Shown: positions 52,101 to 61,900, counted from the stretch's first letter. The stretch is 64,000 nt of DNA from Stomoxys calcitrans (GCF_963082655.1 NC_081554.1:57601869-57665868), one strand, 5' to 3'. Numbers and translations: made by a program. The notes: generated by a model not told the origin, from the letters alone.

Positions 52101-55100
52101 GTGCAAAATTTTAAGTGGCTAGCTTTACGCGTTCGACCGCTATCGCGATTTCGACAGACGCACGGACATGGCTAGATCGAATTAGAATGTCGAGGCGATC
52201 CAAATATATATACTCTATGGGTTCTCAGATCAATATTTCGAGTTGTTGCAAAAGGAATGACTAGATTAGTATACCCCCATCCTATGGTGGTGGGTATACA
52301 AATTGAGGTAAGTCTGTGACTTTGGAACAGACTGAGACAGACAGCACGTACGTCACTGCTAAAAGCAGTTCTCATTCAAAAATAAAAAAAGTAAAAAAAA
52401 AACAACGGAGTATATCTATCAACAACACTTGATGTCTCATTTTTCTGATTGCTTTAGCTTCACATGGCTCTGGCTTCTGAGTGGTGTTCATTTACCAACA
52501 AAACACGATATCCGTCGACCAAATTGAAAAACACATCCACTGAACCATTACTATAACGTTTGTGCGTCTCTCACTCTATTGTATAAGTGCGTGTGTTTAT
52601 AACTTTGTTTTTAGGTAGCATGCGTAACAGACAATTGCTTTGGCCAAAGCGGCTGTTGAGTGCCAAAATTTGGGTTTCATGCAATTCTCAGTTGCCCACA
52701 TTATGGTGGAGATTTAGGTTTCCGTGCCGAATAGACCGATACTTTTGCAGTGTGAGGCTGCAGCCCTTATCGATGAAGGACTTCATGGGGTCAATCCAGT
52801 ACGTACAATCGGCTCCCATGGGATTAAACATGTATGTACCACCGATCGCTATTTGTATATCACGCTCATGGGGAAAGGTAGAAAGGGTATAGTTTTGGTA
52901 GAACAGTTGGACGTTTCGACGTTTTGCACGATGAAAGGGAATGCTTGCAGCAATTCAAAATATATATTCACATTATCTATATAATGACGCATTCTAGCAG
53001 GCCTCATTTTATTAGGACCGAACACTTCATAACTCTTACTACGCAAGCATCGAGGTTCACAGATGAGCGTAATGGAATACGCCAAGGTAATACTAATGGT
53101 AGGATCAAATGCAAATTTTGCCATGAACATTCCACTAAGGAACAGGGGCAAACTTCTTACATATCAATAAGTGCAGTCCGATTCAAGTTTAAGCTCTATA
53201 AGAGGCCTCCTTTTTATAGCCGAGTCCGAACGACGTACGGCAGTGCGACATCTCTTTGGAGTGAAGTTTTACATGGCATAGTACCTCACAAATGTTGCCA
53301 GCATTAGGAGGGGAAAACCACCGCTGAACATTTTTTCTGATGGTTTCGCCAGAATTCAAACCCAGGCGTTCAGCGTCATAGGCGGACATGCTTAAATCTG
53401 CGCTACGGTGGCCTCCTCCAGTGAAGTGGGGGGCTAGATTATTTATTCAGTAGCTGTTCACCGCCACTGCTACCATGTCTTCGTGAAACGCCGCCTGATC
53501 TAGAAGTTCGCTCTTGTAGCACTGAACCAAACGCTCTAGATCATGTAGATCCACCTTGAGGTTTCTGGGCGGTGGGCACCTACCCACAATTTAGTGATGG
53601 GGATGGTCTCTACAATAGCAGCCCAGCAATTTGATAAGATTTACAACATTATACTTTCTGTAGTACTGCAAGATGGGACCCTTCTCCCGCTTCACTTTAG
53701 TTGGTCAAGCTGCAACATCGCCCACAAACAAGAAGGTCACGGGATAGCTGTGAGCACCACACAGACAAGAACTTTGAGGGCCCATTTGTGTGCTGTTCAT
53801 CGTTGTCGCGAGATGCTTAGCAGCGAGCTACCAAGAGCTTCCATAAGTTGCGAATAGTGGAATGCTCCATACAGAGTAGCTGAAACGGCAGTCGCGGACA
53901 ATCAGCGTCATCGAGTGAAGAGACTCAGTTAAAGGCCGGGCAGCCGGTTCTTGCAAAAATACTGAGTGCCTATGATGCTCGATATGACAAGTGAGTTATT
54001 GGCGTTTTTAAATAGCCAAAAGGGCATCCTGTTCCCGCGGTGATCGGTTGTTGTTGTTGTTGTAGCCACATGAACGTTCCGGCTCAAACGACCGATCGCC
54101 ACGGGAACAGGGTGGCCGTTGGTTATTCAAAGGCGCCTATAATTCGCCTTGTCGTATCTCATCGAAGAAGCTAACATTTACGCCTATGTCCTAACGTCTG
54201 GGCTCGAATTGCGCCGAGAACATCATAAAAATATTTTTCAGACTCGCCAATGCTCGCAAAGAAATAGCCTTATCATTGAGTTTAAACTTGAATTGAATCG
54301 TACAGAATGCATTGATATGAGCGAATATAGGGTCAGGGATGAGAAAAGAAAATATCAAGGGTTTAGGGATGAAACGATAAAAAACAAAATGATTCTTCGA
54401 GTCAATTTCAACAACCTCTTGATCTAGCAAGAGCAAATAAGTGCAAAAGTCTTTCGTTGGAAGCATTTTGGGGAAAGAAAAGAAAATAATAACAACGACC
54501 TATGTTCTTGGACTATATCTTCCCAATGCTGCTTAGAGTAACATTCGACAACTCAACAACAATAGGAAAGTAAGGACTCGCAAATAAATGCGAAAGGAAC
54601 ACATCGACAAAAGGCAAGCAGATAATAACGACTTGTAAGGCGGTCAGTCGTTCACTTGTTGATTACGCCTACTTTTTATGGTCTCCGCCGAGAGTGAGAC
54701 GCAATCTGGACGACTTCAAAACAGGCACGAAATGTGCACTTGCCCATAACAACCGATAACCATTCCAAGACCGCAAAACTAACACTATAACCGACTTCAC
54801 GCCACACTTCAACAAGGCGACTACTGTCGGCAAGAAACAAACTCATAAGGACAGAGCTAAGGGCATATTATTGCCACAGCCAATGCAATCCCAAACAGGG
54901 ACATCCAGGCGGCTATAATTCTTCATCAACTAAAGATAAGCACAGGCATATGTTATGTAAACAAACAAAAAAAAAAAAAACATTGAACAAGTTTGAGCTA
55001 AAGGTTCATTTATAAAACCATCTCATTTAGTGGAACGTAGTTAATATTTCAAAATAATTTCTTTGTTGAAATTTCTCCGTAGAATGAAAACAGGCTTTGT

Positions 55101-55700
55101 TCATACACGTAACGTTTAAACATTGTGCTGATGTGGTCTAAAACGTGAGTTGTTTAAATTAAAATAGTGTAAACAGGCTTCGTGTATTTGTTTCAGCGAT
55201 TAATGACGTGTTTATCTGAATACTTGTACAATACAATCACTAAAAATCCCCTTTTCACCGCACACAAATATTATTTAAATAATATGTGGTATCTACTAAC
55301 GCCAATACCCTTTAGAAGAAATACATTCCGGCTGAGTGTTAATATAGCCTCAATAAACCCAAAGACATTAAATGTCATCCATGGTCTACTCACCCTCCTG
55401 TTTTTGTGCAGTTTGACTGAGCGTATGGAACCAAATACTATGGGTAGCACAGCCATGATCACCAAACTACTATAGGCCAGAGCAATTCCTTCCTGCAAAT
55501 ATATGCCGCATAAATATTGATATACCCAATATAGGTTAATTAGAACTTAAATAAGCCGTAATATCTATGCAATATGTTTTACTTACAGGTGTTGAAGGTA
55601 CTTTTGCATTTGTTATCGTCTCGCTGGTTGCATTATTCTCAAGTGATTCCGCTGCATCTTTAACTACTTCGACCACTTGGTCAACTATTTGTTCCGACAT
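46187..55700 (-). CDS. Spp: Signal peptide peptidase (presenilin-like aspartyl protease)
   Basis: Intramembrane aspartyl protease of the ER that cleaves leftover signal peptides. Four exons on the minus strand: 55700-55587, 55492-55394, 47190-46340 and 46277-46187, giving 384 residues, about the fly length. Exon 1 is an acidic lumenal N-terminus; exon 2 carries the first membrane helix (AYSSLVIMAVLPIVFGS). Exon 3 holds the catalytic YD (Asp229, in FFYDIFWVFG) and GLGD (Asp275) plus the PAL motif (327-329). The last exon is a lysine/glutamate-rich cytosolic tail ending KKAK, a KKxx ER-retrieval signal. Exons 2 and 3 are 8.2 kb apart because of retroelement insertions; phase 0 at both borders and family alignment support the join. 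Reading exon 3 alone as a gene would lose the first helix. Confidence 0.93.
47191..48069. other. Spp intron 2, proximal part
   Basis: No gene recognised. Between 47600 and 47960 short motifs such as 'ttcgttccgagttcc' and 'cagacatcgttt' recur loosely ('agacgtcgttccgag', 'cagacatagtccag'), hinting at a decayed tandem array of about 60-110 bp. Confidence 0.35.
48070..48155 (+). repeat. Family C fragment in Spp intron
   Basis: 'ctgatcgacccgatgaagtt', 'ttcggcaagggtgtacaaaa' and 'cactgctaaaacaataat' follow family C. It ends where the LINE remnant begins. Confidence 0.6.
48180..50865 (+). mobile_element. Non-LTR retrotransposon remnant in Spp intron 2
   Basis: Antisense to Spp. The endonuclease region (48180-48600) is decayed but keeps LSICPKLGLAP-like and VLGGDLNWN blocks. 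The reverse transcriptase is open for 230 codons (49023-49715): YRPISILPFLSKAFQRVVHQ, SGFRPIHSC, LLDHSKAF, GVPQGTILGPLLF and the active-site box YTDDIQIY (the usual form is FADD). Thumb and C-terminal pieces continue in other frames to NAIRLWNSLPPHIQ and FKKALYDYF near 50610, then an AT-rich 3' UTR. A SINE (50096-50378) splits the C-terminal part. The overall organisation fits a jockey/CR1-type LINE. Frameshifts make it non-functional. Confidence 0.85.
50096..50378 (+). mobile_element. Full-length tRNA-derived SINE nested in the LINE
   Basis: 283 bp. The head 'ggaggccaccgtagcgtaga' has the A-box region, followed by B box 'gggttcgaatcctgg'. The body includes 'gttcggactcggttataaaa' and the end 'aatgttcatggcaaaatttg'. 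Flanking direct repeats 'acttttcat' (50087-50095) and 'acttttaat' (50379-50387) fit a target-site duplication with one change, and the LINE coding sequence resumes after it. This is the reference copy for the family in this window. Confidence 0.85.
51110..51215 (+). repeat. Short repeat shared with 53565-53645
   Basis: 'gtgatggggatggtctctgc' and 'aatagcagcccagc' occur here and, almost identically, near 53597-53630. It is probably part of a LINE related to the one at 44575, since 53515-53560 shares 'ctctagatcatgtagatcca' in reverse with 44555-44585. Confidence 0.45.
51480..52310 (+). mobile_element. R154 repeat element, best-preserved copy
   Basis: Starts 'gagagtgctaatttcggccg' and ends 'gtatacccccatcctatggt' plus 'ggtgggtata'. 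Inside, the block 'tttatatgggagctatatca' recurs at 51625, 51779 and 51933, exactly 154 bp apart. The 3' part has 'gacatggctagatcgaatta' and 'ggttctcagatcaatatttc'. The end carries 'catcctatggtggtgggtat', which resembles the reverse of the start of the 10440 copy ('ataccctccaccataagggt'). Confidence 0.78.
52735..52830 (-). repeat. Family C copy, reverse orientation
   Basis: 'agtgtgaggctgcagccctt', 'atcgatgaaggacttcatgg' and 'ggtcaatccagtacgtacaa' are the reverse of the family C body. Confidence 0.6.
53105..53416 (-). mobile_element. tRNA-derived SINE, nearly full length, in Spp intron
   Basis: Reverse orientation, from 'aaatgcaaattttgccatga' (3' end) to 'gcgctacggtggcctcc' (5' end). B box region is degraded ('ttcaaacccaggcgttc' in reverse). 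Target duplication not clear. Confidence 0.78.
53745..54030 (+). mobile_element. Family B copy, left partner of an inverted pair
   Basis: 'gggatagctgtgagcaccac', 'gcgagatgcttagcagcgag' and 'actgagtgcctatgatgctc' follow family B in sense orientation. It ends near 54030 without its tail, facing the copy at 54046-54165. Confidence 0.65.
54046..54165 (-). mobile_element. Family B copy with CAA tail, right partner of an inverted pair
   Basis: Plus strand begins 'gttgttgttgttgtagccac', i.e. a CAA tail in reverse, then 'ccgatcgccacgggaacagg' and 'tggccgttggttattcaaag'. It shows that family B ends in GCTACAACAACAAC-type sequence. Confidence 0.7.
54166..55393. other. Spp intron 2, distal part
   Basis: No recognisable genes. 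Open frames at 54149-54427 (+) and 54191-54466 (-) lack family signatures. The region next to 55394 contains the donor 'gtgagt' (reverse) of Spp exon 2. Confidence 0.4.
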
Positions 55701-56213
55701 GTTTGTGCTTGTTTAGCTATTTATATAAGATTATATTAATGCCTTTTACTAAAATTATTGAGATTTTCCTACGATTTTCTTTTTTAAAAATAAAAAATAT
55801 GTGAAGAAAATCGTTGCACAGGAAAACTGACACGCACTCAAGATGTTGTGTAGTTGCAAAAAAAAAGAGTTGTCAGGCACTTGACGTGTCAGTAGCGCAT
55901 AGTTGCACCCTGTTTGACAAAGTGGGGTTTCTTAAAAGCTTAGTTATGCTCACGTAAAGGCTACGTTGACGTATAACGTAGCGGATGGTTTTATGCTGAT
56001 GGAAAGTTTACATCATGGTTGAATTAAGATGTTTGGCTTGCCCAACTCCAACTCCAGAGTTGTATCCTAATCTCACTAGAACGCCAAATGCTTGGTTTGG
56101 ACTTTAAAACTTTCATATTTTGTTCCTTTTTCACATTTTAATTATTTTAATTTATAATTTTTACATTTATAATCATAAATCTTTCGATCTTGTGGCTGCT
56201 ACCATGAGATAAT

Positions 56214-56596
56214 TACCAGGTAGTGTACCGTAAACAGCTGAGTATAATTTTTTCTCTTGAAGTGCACTATCTGTCAACGAGTTTTGGTTGTGTGTGTGTA
56301 TTATAGTTAAGTACCATCTCACACAAACACAAACAACGAAAAATGGCGTGAACTATTGGGTTGGCCAAAAAGTTATTGCGGATTTTTTAAAAGAAAGTAA
56401 ATGCATTTTACAGAAGAAAGAATGCAATTACAGAGTCACAAGCTGTGAAAAAATTTGTCAACGCCGACTATATGAAAATCCGCAATTACTTTTTGGGCAA
56501 CCCAAAAGTAACATACACGAAATCAGATTTGCACTAATCACATCTTTTGACAGATAGTGTACTCAATATTTTGTTGTTGGATATCTGCCACTACCT
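56214..56596 (+). mobile_element. Element D copy 1, split by a MITE
   Basis: Inner inverted repeats 'agtgcactatctgtcaa' (56261-56277) and 'ttgacagatagtgtact' (56547-56563) plus conserved outer arms ('gtaaacagctgagtataatt', 'caatattttgttgttgg'). The same arms and inner repeats appear in reverse at 60150-60378. Non-coding, so a MITE-like element. The insertion 56356-56505 splits it. Confidence 0.72.
56356..56505. mobile_element. 150-bp mariner-type MITE nested in element D
   Basis: Ends 'ttgggttggccaaaaagtta' and the reverse complement of 'ttgggttgcccaaaaagtaa' form 32-bp inverted repeats. The left flank is TA (56354-56355), the right flank AA where the paralogous empty site has TA. It is an internal-deletion form of the 236-bp element next door. 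Confidence 0.85.
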
Positions 56597-56646
56597 GCAA
56601 ATAAATATATCTTGGCTGCTACCCATGATAATGCAAATAAAAACTA

Positions 56647-56882
56647 TTGGGTTGCCCAAAAAGTAATTACGGATTTTTTAAAAGAAAGTAAATGCATTTT
56701 TAATAAAACTTAGAATGAACTTTAATCAAATATACCTTTTTTACACTTTTTTTCTAAAGCAAGCTAAAAGTAACAGCTGATAACTGACAGAAGAAAGAAT
56801 GCAATTACAGAGTCACAAGCTGTGAAAAATTTGTCAACGCCGACTATATGAAAAATCCACAATTACTTTTTGGGCAACTCAA
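56647..56882. mobile_element. 236-bp mariner-type MITE
   Basis: Inverted repeats 'ttgggttgcccaaaaagtaa' (from 56647) and 'tactttttgggcaactcaa' (to 56882), each flanked by TA (56645-56646 and 56883-56884). Compared with 56356-56505 it has an extra central block of about 86 bp starting 'taataaaacttagaatgaac'. Confidence 0.87.
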
Positions 56883-57244
56883 TAGTTGGTTTCATTGTTG
56901 TTGGGCACGTGACTGTATCTTGTATAAATTTGCCTAGCTATATACTTTTATAATTTCCTCAGAAATTAGCGAATCGGGTAGCAATGAAGATTGCAAGACT
57001 CATGCCCATCAACCTTATGTATCCTAGTTTTTTCATTTATATAATTCAACAATTCGTTTTAAAATGTGAACGACCCCTTAAATATTTCCCAGCATGAATA
57101 ATAATTGAAATGTGGCATCTTTGGAAATGACTTGACGCGAAAACACAGTTGTCATTCCGGCTACAATTTTGAGTGATTTCGCTTTCTGCAAATTATAGAT
57201 TCTTTTTTTTTAATATATCCCACATAATTAAATATTAAATAAAA

Positions 57245-58004
57245 ATGGAAACTATTTTGGGTATACGTGGTCCTGATTTTGTTATGGTTGCTGCAGATAC
57301 TACACAGGCGCGATCTATTATTGTAATGAAGGAAGGTGAGTGTATTCCCTATTGCCAATGACTTTACAAAAAAGCATGAAAAATAACATACCGAAATATT
57401 CATATTCAATTTAGATGAAAACAAAATAACCAAGATTGCAGACAATTTAATGTTTGCCACTATTGGTGAGTCTGGCGATACAGTACAATTTACCGAGTTT
57501 ATTGCAAAAAATATAGCGCTGTACAAAATGCGCAATGGCTATGATTTAAGTCCTAAATGTGCAGCTCACTTTACACGCAAAAATTTGGCCGATTATCTGA
57601 GATCCCGCACTCCTTACCAAGTTAATATGTTTGTGGCGGGGTATGTGAAAACTAACTATTCGACTTTTCAATATAATTTACTACAAAAAATTTGCTTGTT
57701 TTGCAGATATGATCCCGTAGAAGGACCTGAATTGCATTATATTGATTATTTGGCAAATGCCAAGTCAATGAAATACGGCGGCCAAGGTTATGGTGGCATG
57801 TTTTGCGCCAGTATCTTCGATAGATACCACCACGAAAATATTACCCAGGAAGAAGCCTATGATGTGCTAAAAAAATGCGTGGTGGAAATACAAAAACGTC
57901 TGGTTATCAATCTGTCAAAGTTTAACGTAGCTGTAGTCGATAAGGATGGCATTAAGGATTTGCCTCAGATCACCTCACAAAACCTGATTGGTTATAAAGC
58001 TTAG
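57245..58004 (+). CDS. Prosbeta4: Proteasome subunit beta type-2 (beta4)
   Basis: Beta4 subunit (PSMB2) of the 20S proteasome core, a structural, non-proteolytic ring member. Exons 57245-57335, 57415-57640 and 57707-58004 give 204 residues. The protein starts [20 protein letters not shown] with no propeptide and no catalytic Thr1, as in this subunit. The N-terminal nucleophile hydrolase fold is complete ([31 protein letters not shown]). An AATAAA lies near 58087, inside the short gap to the converging Pus10 stop (135 bp between stops). Introns are short (79 and 66 bp), which fits a highly expressed gene. Confidence 0.95.
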
Positions 58005-58138
58005 TTTATTATTGGGCATTGGAAATGCTTGTTTATGATTTAGAACATGTGGTAAAAAATCTTTTTGTATAAATTTGCGCAAACATGAATAAAAAAATAC
58101 AGACATACATAAATACTTATATTTCAAGTATTTTAACT

Positions 58139-59740
58139 TTATTTAGTTTCCTGCCCAATGCCATTGTCGATTTCTTTGGGCCAATCTAAATCAATTGCCA
58201 ACACGTCCAGCGCTAAAATATCCACCGGCTGTTCAATGATAGATGAAACTGATGGTGTCGTCCGTCCAAACTCGCCATGTACCAACTCCTTGATGTAGGT
58301 ACCAGCCTGACTAACAACATCCAATACCAATAAACGGGTATCGTTTTGATGGACCCATGCTTTCATTTTAAAAATAGTACGTGGTCTGGTGTGCAAGGGT
58401 CGACGATGCAAGACTCTTATAGGGGTTTTCTGTTGAATTTCGAAGCCTTCGGGTAGATCTAGTTTTCTTAATAAATCAATTGTGGCCGGATCTCTTAGTT
58501 TGCACAGTGCTCTGTAGTATTTTTTCTTTTGCTCTTCGCCAGATTTTATATGTACTAGTTCTTCTCTGTTAACCATTTGTAAATTACGCACAGACAACTT
58601 TAAAGATTTATCGATTTCACACTCCATGCGGTAGGCTTCCGTTACCGGCAAAGTAGTGTGAACGGAATTGGGAATTTCTAATACAAAGGGTCGACCTTTG
58701 CCTAAGCAACGAACATCAACATCTTCGCGGCCACTGGACATAAATATTACTTTTGTTGTATCATTACTAAAATATACAGAAATTGATAAGGATTGCTAGC
58801 TTTTTCTTAAACAAAACTTACCAGAAATAGGGGGCTACCGATTTTATTATTATTTCCTCAATGCTGTCTTCCATTATGCGTTTGCCATTTAAAACCCAAG
58901 GCGTATGCGACATTTCCCTTGTAATTTTCCTATATCTACCTGCCACAAACACCGTGGGACCAGTCAACTCCATAGACTCTAAGCTCAATATATCATCTAC
59001 TGTTGGTGGTGGTATGGGAAAAAATTCCTGAAATAATTCTGGTTTAAGTCGTTTGGGTGTATATTGTTTTTCCAATACACCACGCGATACAGGCTGGCGT
59101 TTAGCATTGGGCGGTGTGGGAAATGCCTTCTCATGCAATTGTTTTAATTGCTTTAGATTTTCCTCTTCTAGACTATGGGATAATTGTATGTTTATCATAA
59201 TGCCATTGCCATTGGGCTCATATTTCTTTTTTAACTCTTTGCATATAATGGGATTTATAATCAGTTTTACAGCTTCTTTTAAGGGCACATCTGGAGCACG
59301 CTCCTTCTCGATTTGTGTTCCAAACTTTTCCAACAAAGCATACCACATGGAGAGTTGTCTTGTCTGCACAAGCATTGGCATACATATAGCTACGACAATG
59401 TCGTCACATTCAAATTTTTGAATGTCTGTTTTAAGGATTCTTTCTATGAGCAGCGACTGAAAGCTATGGGAGAATAGCCCTAAGCAACATGGGCAAACTT
59501 CCAGCTTTGGTTTTTTGCAAAGCGTTTCGCTGGAATCTGTTTCGTATTTCACATTCAGCTAGATTTTGTTAATATTTTTAAAATTAATCGAAGATAAATG
59601 GTTTAGTGAGTAGTAAATACCTTTTCAAAGCTCTCCTTTAGATCTCTATATTCGTTGCCTCGTGCCTTTAAATATCTTAATTGGCATATATCGCAAACTC
59701 CTTGTCCTTTAAGGAAATCCACCAATTCTTGATGTATCAT
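58139..59740 (-). CDS. Pus10: tRNA pseudouridine synthase Pus10
   Basis: Pus10 makes pseudouridine in the T-arm of tRNA (positions 54/55 in known homologues). Three exons: 59740-59621, 59558-58822 and 58766-58139, giving 494 residues. The first 40 codons are a separate exon with CDIC (residues 16-19); a second CPCC follows near 60, together forming the N-terminal zinc-binding region; the central part is THUMP-like. The synthase motif SGREDVDVRCLG covers residues 297-308, with the catalytic aspartate expected in REDVDVR; further conserved blocks are RVLHRRP and SQAGTYIKELVHGEFGRT. The start at 59740 is chosen because the upstream frame has no other conserved residues. Convergent with Prosbeta4. 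Confidence 0.93.
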
Positions 59741-60960
59741 ATTTGTAGATAAATAACTAAAAAAAGCAAATTGATAATTATTATATGTTAAAAATGCGGC
59801 GGCTCATGGACAAAGTTGTGTCAACACGTTGTTTGTAAACAATTATGACAAATAGCAATTAGTGGTAACGTTAAAGCAACGTGGAGTTCAGGAGTCCAAA
59901 ACAGAATTTGGCATGCAGTTTACGTCATTTGCATTTTCTAAATATGCATTATTTCCTTTCCCATGAAGGAAACTATGGGGTAAAGCACGTATATAGGGTT
60001 TCGGCAGTCGTAGTTTCCAATGTGTGTATTTATCTTTGTTTTCTTTTTGTCTAAATTTATTTTTTTTTAATTTTTTCGACAGAGCTGCTTGCTTCAAAAA
60101 AAAAAAAAAATTGAATATTTACCGACACCAATTATAATAGTGGCTGTTGCCCAACAACAAAATATTGAGTGCACTATCTGTCAAAATCAATAAAAAATAA
60201 AATAAATCAGAGCTGCACCAGCTCTGATTTTGAGTATGTTACTAGTTCGCGCCATTTTTCGTTGTTTATATGTATGGTTCTTAGCAATAATACACACACG
60301 CAACTAAAACTCGTTGACAGATAGTGCACTTTGCAAGAAAAAAATTGTACTCAGCTGTTAACGGTACACTACTTGGTAGTTATGTCATACGTACAAGCGG
60401 CTGTCTTGAGATTATCCATGAGACTTACTAGTGAGGGCGTGAACATGTTGGAAATTTGTGTTATTCTAGACAAGTGAAGAGCTCACAGATTCTATGATAT
60501 AGAGCAGAGGGGCGTTCATTTGACAGACATCGGTGCTGCATTTATTTTAAGTGAATACATTCCGTTTTTGACTAATTAGTATACGTTATGTCGCTTGTTC
60601 TGTTTGTTTGGCCAGCTTATATTGAGATCAAAAACATATGTCACACTACAATTTTTATCAACTGCTACTGGAATTTTGTTGTGGCCGTTCCTAGGAATCG
60701 GATCTCTTCCAATATTTAACAATTTATCCAGATTTTACATAAAAGGTAATTTTAAACACAGTAAGAGTTAAAACTACAGTTTGTCTTGAAAAGATGAGTG
60801 TTTGGATTTGTGCATTTGAGAACAATTTGAGCGTATTTTGAAAAATCTTATGTTACGTCACCTCGAATCCAGCTAGTGTTCTCATCAGCTGTTTGGAAAC
60901 ATATTTTAATATATTTTTTTATTAATGGTTTTATTGCAATCAATATTTTTTTAGCTCACG
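59741..60960. other. Divergent region Pus10/ND-15
   Basis: Holds the two promoters, an A run (60098-60111), element D copy 2 (60150-60378) and AT-rich DNA. 'atttttttagctcacg' just upstream of the ND-15 ATG looks like a 3' splice site, so ND-15 may have a non-coding first exon. Confidence 0.4.
60150..60378 (-). mobile_element. Element D copy 2 (no MITE inserted)
   Basis: Reverse orientation to 56214-56596: 'caacaacaaaatattgagtg', 'gtgcactatctgtcaaaa', 'cgttgacagatagtgcactt' and 'tgtactcagctgttaacgg'. Where copy 1 has the 150-bp MITE, this copy reads straight through ('gttactagttcgcgcc'), giving the empty site. Confidence 0.75.
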
Positions 60961-61338
60961 ATGCCTATTTCGCCCTTCCTGCAGACTCCTTTCACCGATT
61001 TAACTGGTAGTTTGATTAACCATCAAACATACGACAAATGCGGTGAAATGGAAATGAACATGATGGACTGCTTGGAGGCCTATGGTGCTGAGCGAGGCAA
61101 AAAAATGTGTAAGGATTTAGTCGATGATTTCAATGAGTGCTTTACCATGCACAAACAGTTGAAACGATTCTATGTATGTCACATCTAAAGTTCCAGAGAC
61201 AATTTGCCATCATATGTATAATTTTAATTTTTGTTTTCTATTTAGGCTATGCGCACCGAACGCATGAGACAATATTGGTCTGGCGAACGTAAAAGCGAGG
61301 AGTTGTATGCTCCACCTCCAAGAGTTGATGCTTATTAG
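60961..61338 (+). CDS. ND-15: NADH dehydrogenase iron-sulfur protein 5 (NDUFS5)
   Basis: Accessory subunit of respiratory complex I facing the mitochondrial intermembrane space. Exons 60961-61173 and 61246-61338 give 101 residues. It has the twin CX9C signature typical of NDUFS5: Cys27/Cys37 and Cys50/Cys60, the pairs oxidised during import by the Mia40 pathway. Ending the gene at the first stop (61188) would give a wrong tail; the splice at 'tctat/gtatgt' to 'tttag/gctatg' restores the conserved RMRQYWSGER segment. AATAAA is at about 61370, and each unit of the 72-bp tandem duplication downstream brings a further one. Confidence 0.93.
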
Positions 61339-61427
61339 AGATTGCGTTTTGATCATTGTCCTATAGTAAAATAAAAAGAAATTATTGAAATATGAATGGA
61401 ATCCCCTATATCAGCTATAATACTTAT

Positions 61428-61571
61428 GAATGAAGCAATACCAAGGACTACACAATAGTTAAATGGCCAAATAAAAACTAAATACCTAAATAATGGGTTG
61501 AATGAAGCAATACCAAGGACTACACAATAGTTAAATGGCCAAATAAAAACTAAATACCTAAATAATGGGTT
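61428..61571. repeat. 72-bp perfect tandem duplication after ND-15
   Basis: Units 61428-61499 and 61500-61571 begin 'gaatgaagcaataccaagga' and end 'cctaaataatgggtt'. I see no differences within the units, so the duplication is recent. Each unit contains 'ccaaataaaaac', i.e. an AATAAA. Confidence 0.92.
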
Positions 61572-61784
61572 TAGAACAGTGACCTTCAAATTTGATAGAT
61601 ATAAAAATGTATACTTAAAGTACTAATGTTTGAACGCCGTTACAGCATTTGCTGATTTACCACGGGTATGTGTATCAGAAGTTCGTTTTCGGGGTATAGG
61701 CCCATGTGCTTACGTATAAAGCCCACCTAAAGAGTGAGGCACCTTGAGTTCTTTGAAGTTTACTCTTCTGTTGTGAGCTGGGTG

Positions 61785-61900
61785 ATGTTGTAGTAGCAGT
61801 GTGTTGTACACTGAGGCCGCAGCCTTTGCCGATGAAGGATTTCACTATGTCAATTCTGTACAACCGGTTGCCATGGGGTTGGTTGGAAACAGGTGGTAGG
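61785..61900 (-). repeat. Family C copy, reverse orientation
   Basis: Starts 'gttgtagtagcagtgtgttg' (reverse of the CAA-type tail) and continues 'ccgatgaaggatttcactat' and 'acaaccggttgccatggg'. Confidence 0.62.

Larger units (their letters stand above)
55701..57244. other. Intergenic Spp to Prosbeta4, mostly MITEs
   Basis: Divergent gene starts (Spp -, Prosbeta4 +). The middle is taken by element D (56214-56596) with a nested MITE and by a second MITE. The last 150 bp before 57245 is presumably the Prosbeta4 promoter and 5' UTR; no TATA-like site is certain. Confidence 0.45.

Noticed and set aside
55182..55475. Plus-strand frame of 97 codons
   Set aside because: Antisense to Spp exon 2, which has conserved membrane-helix sequence and proper splice sites.
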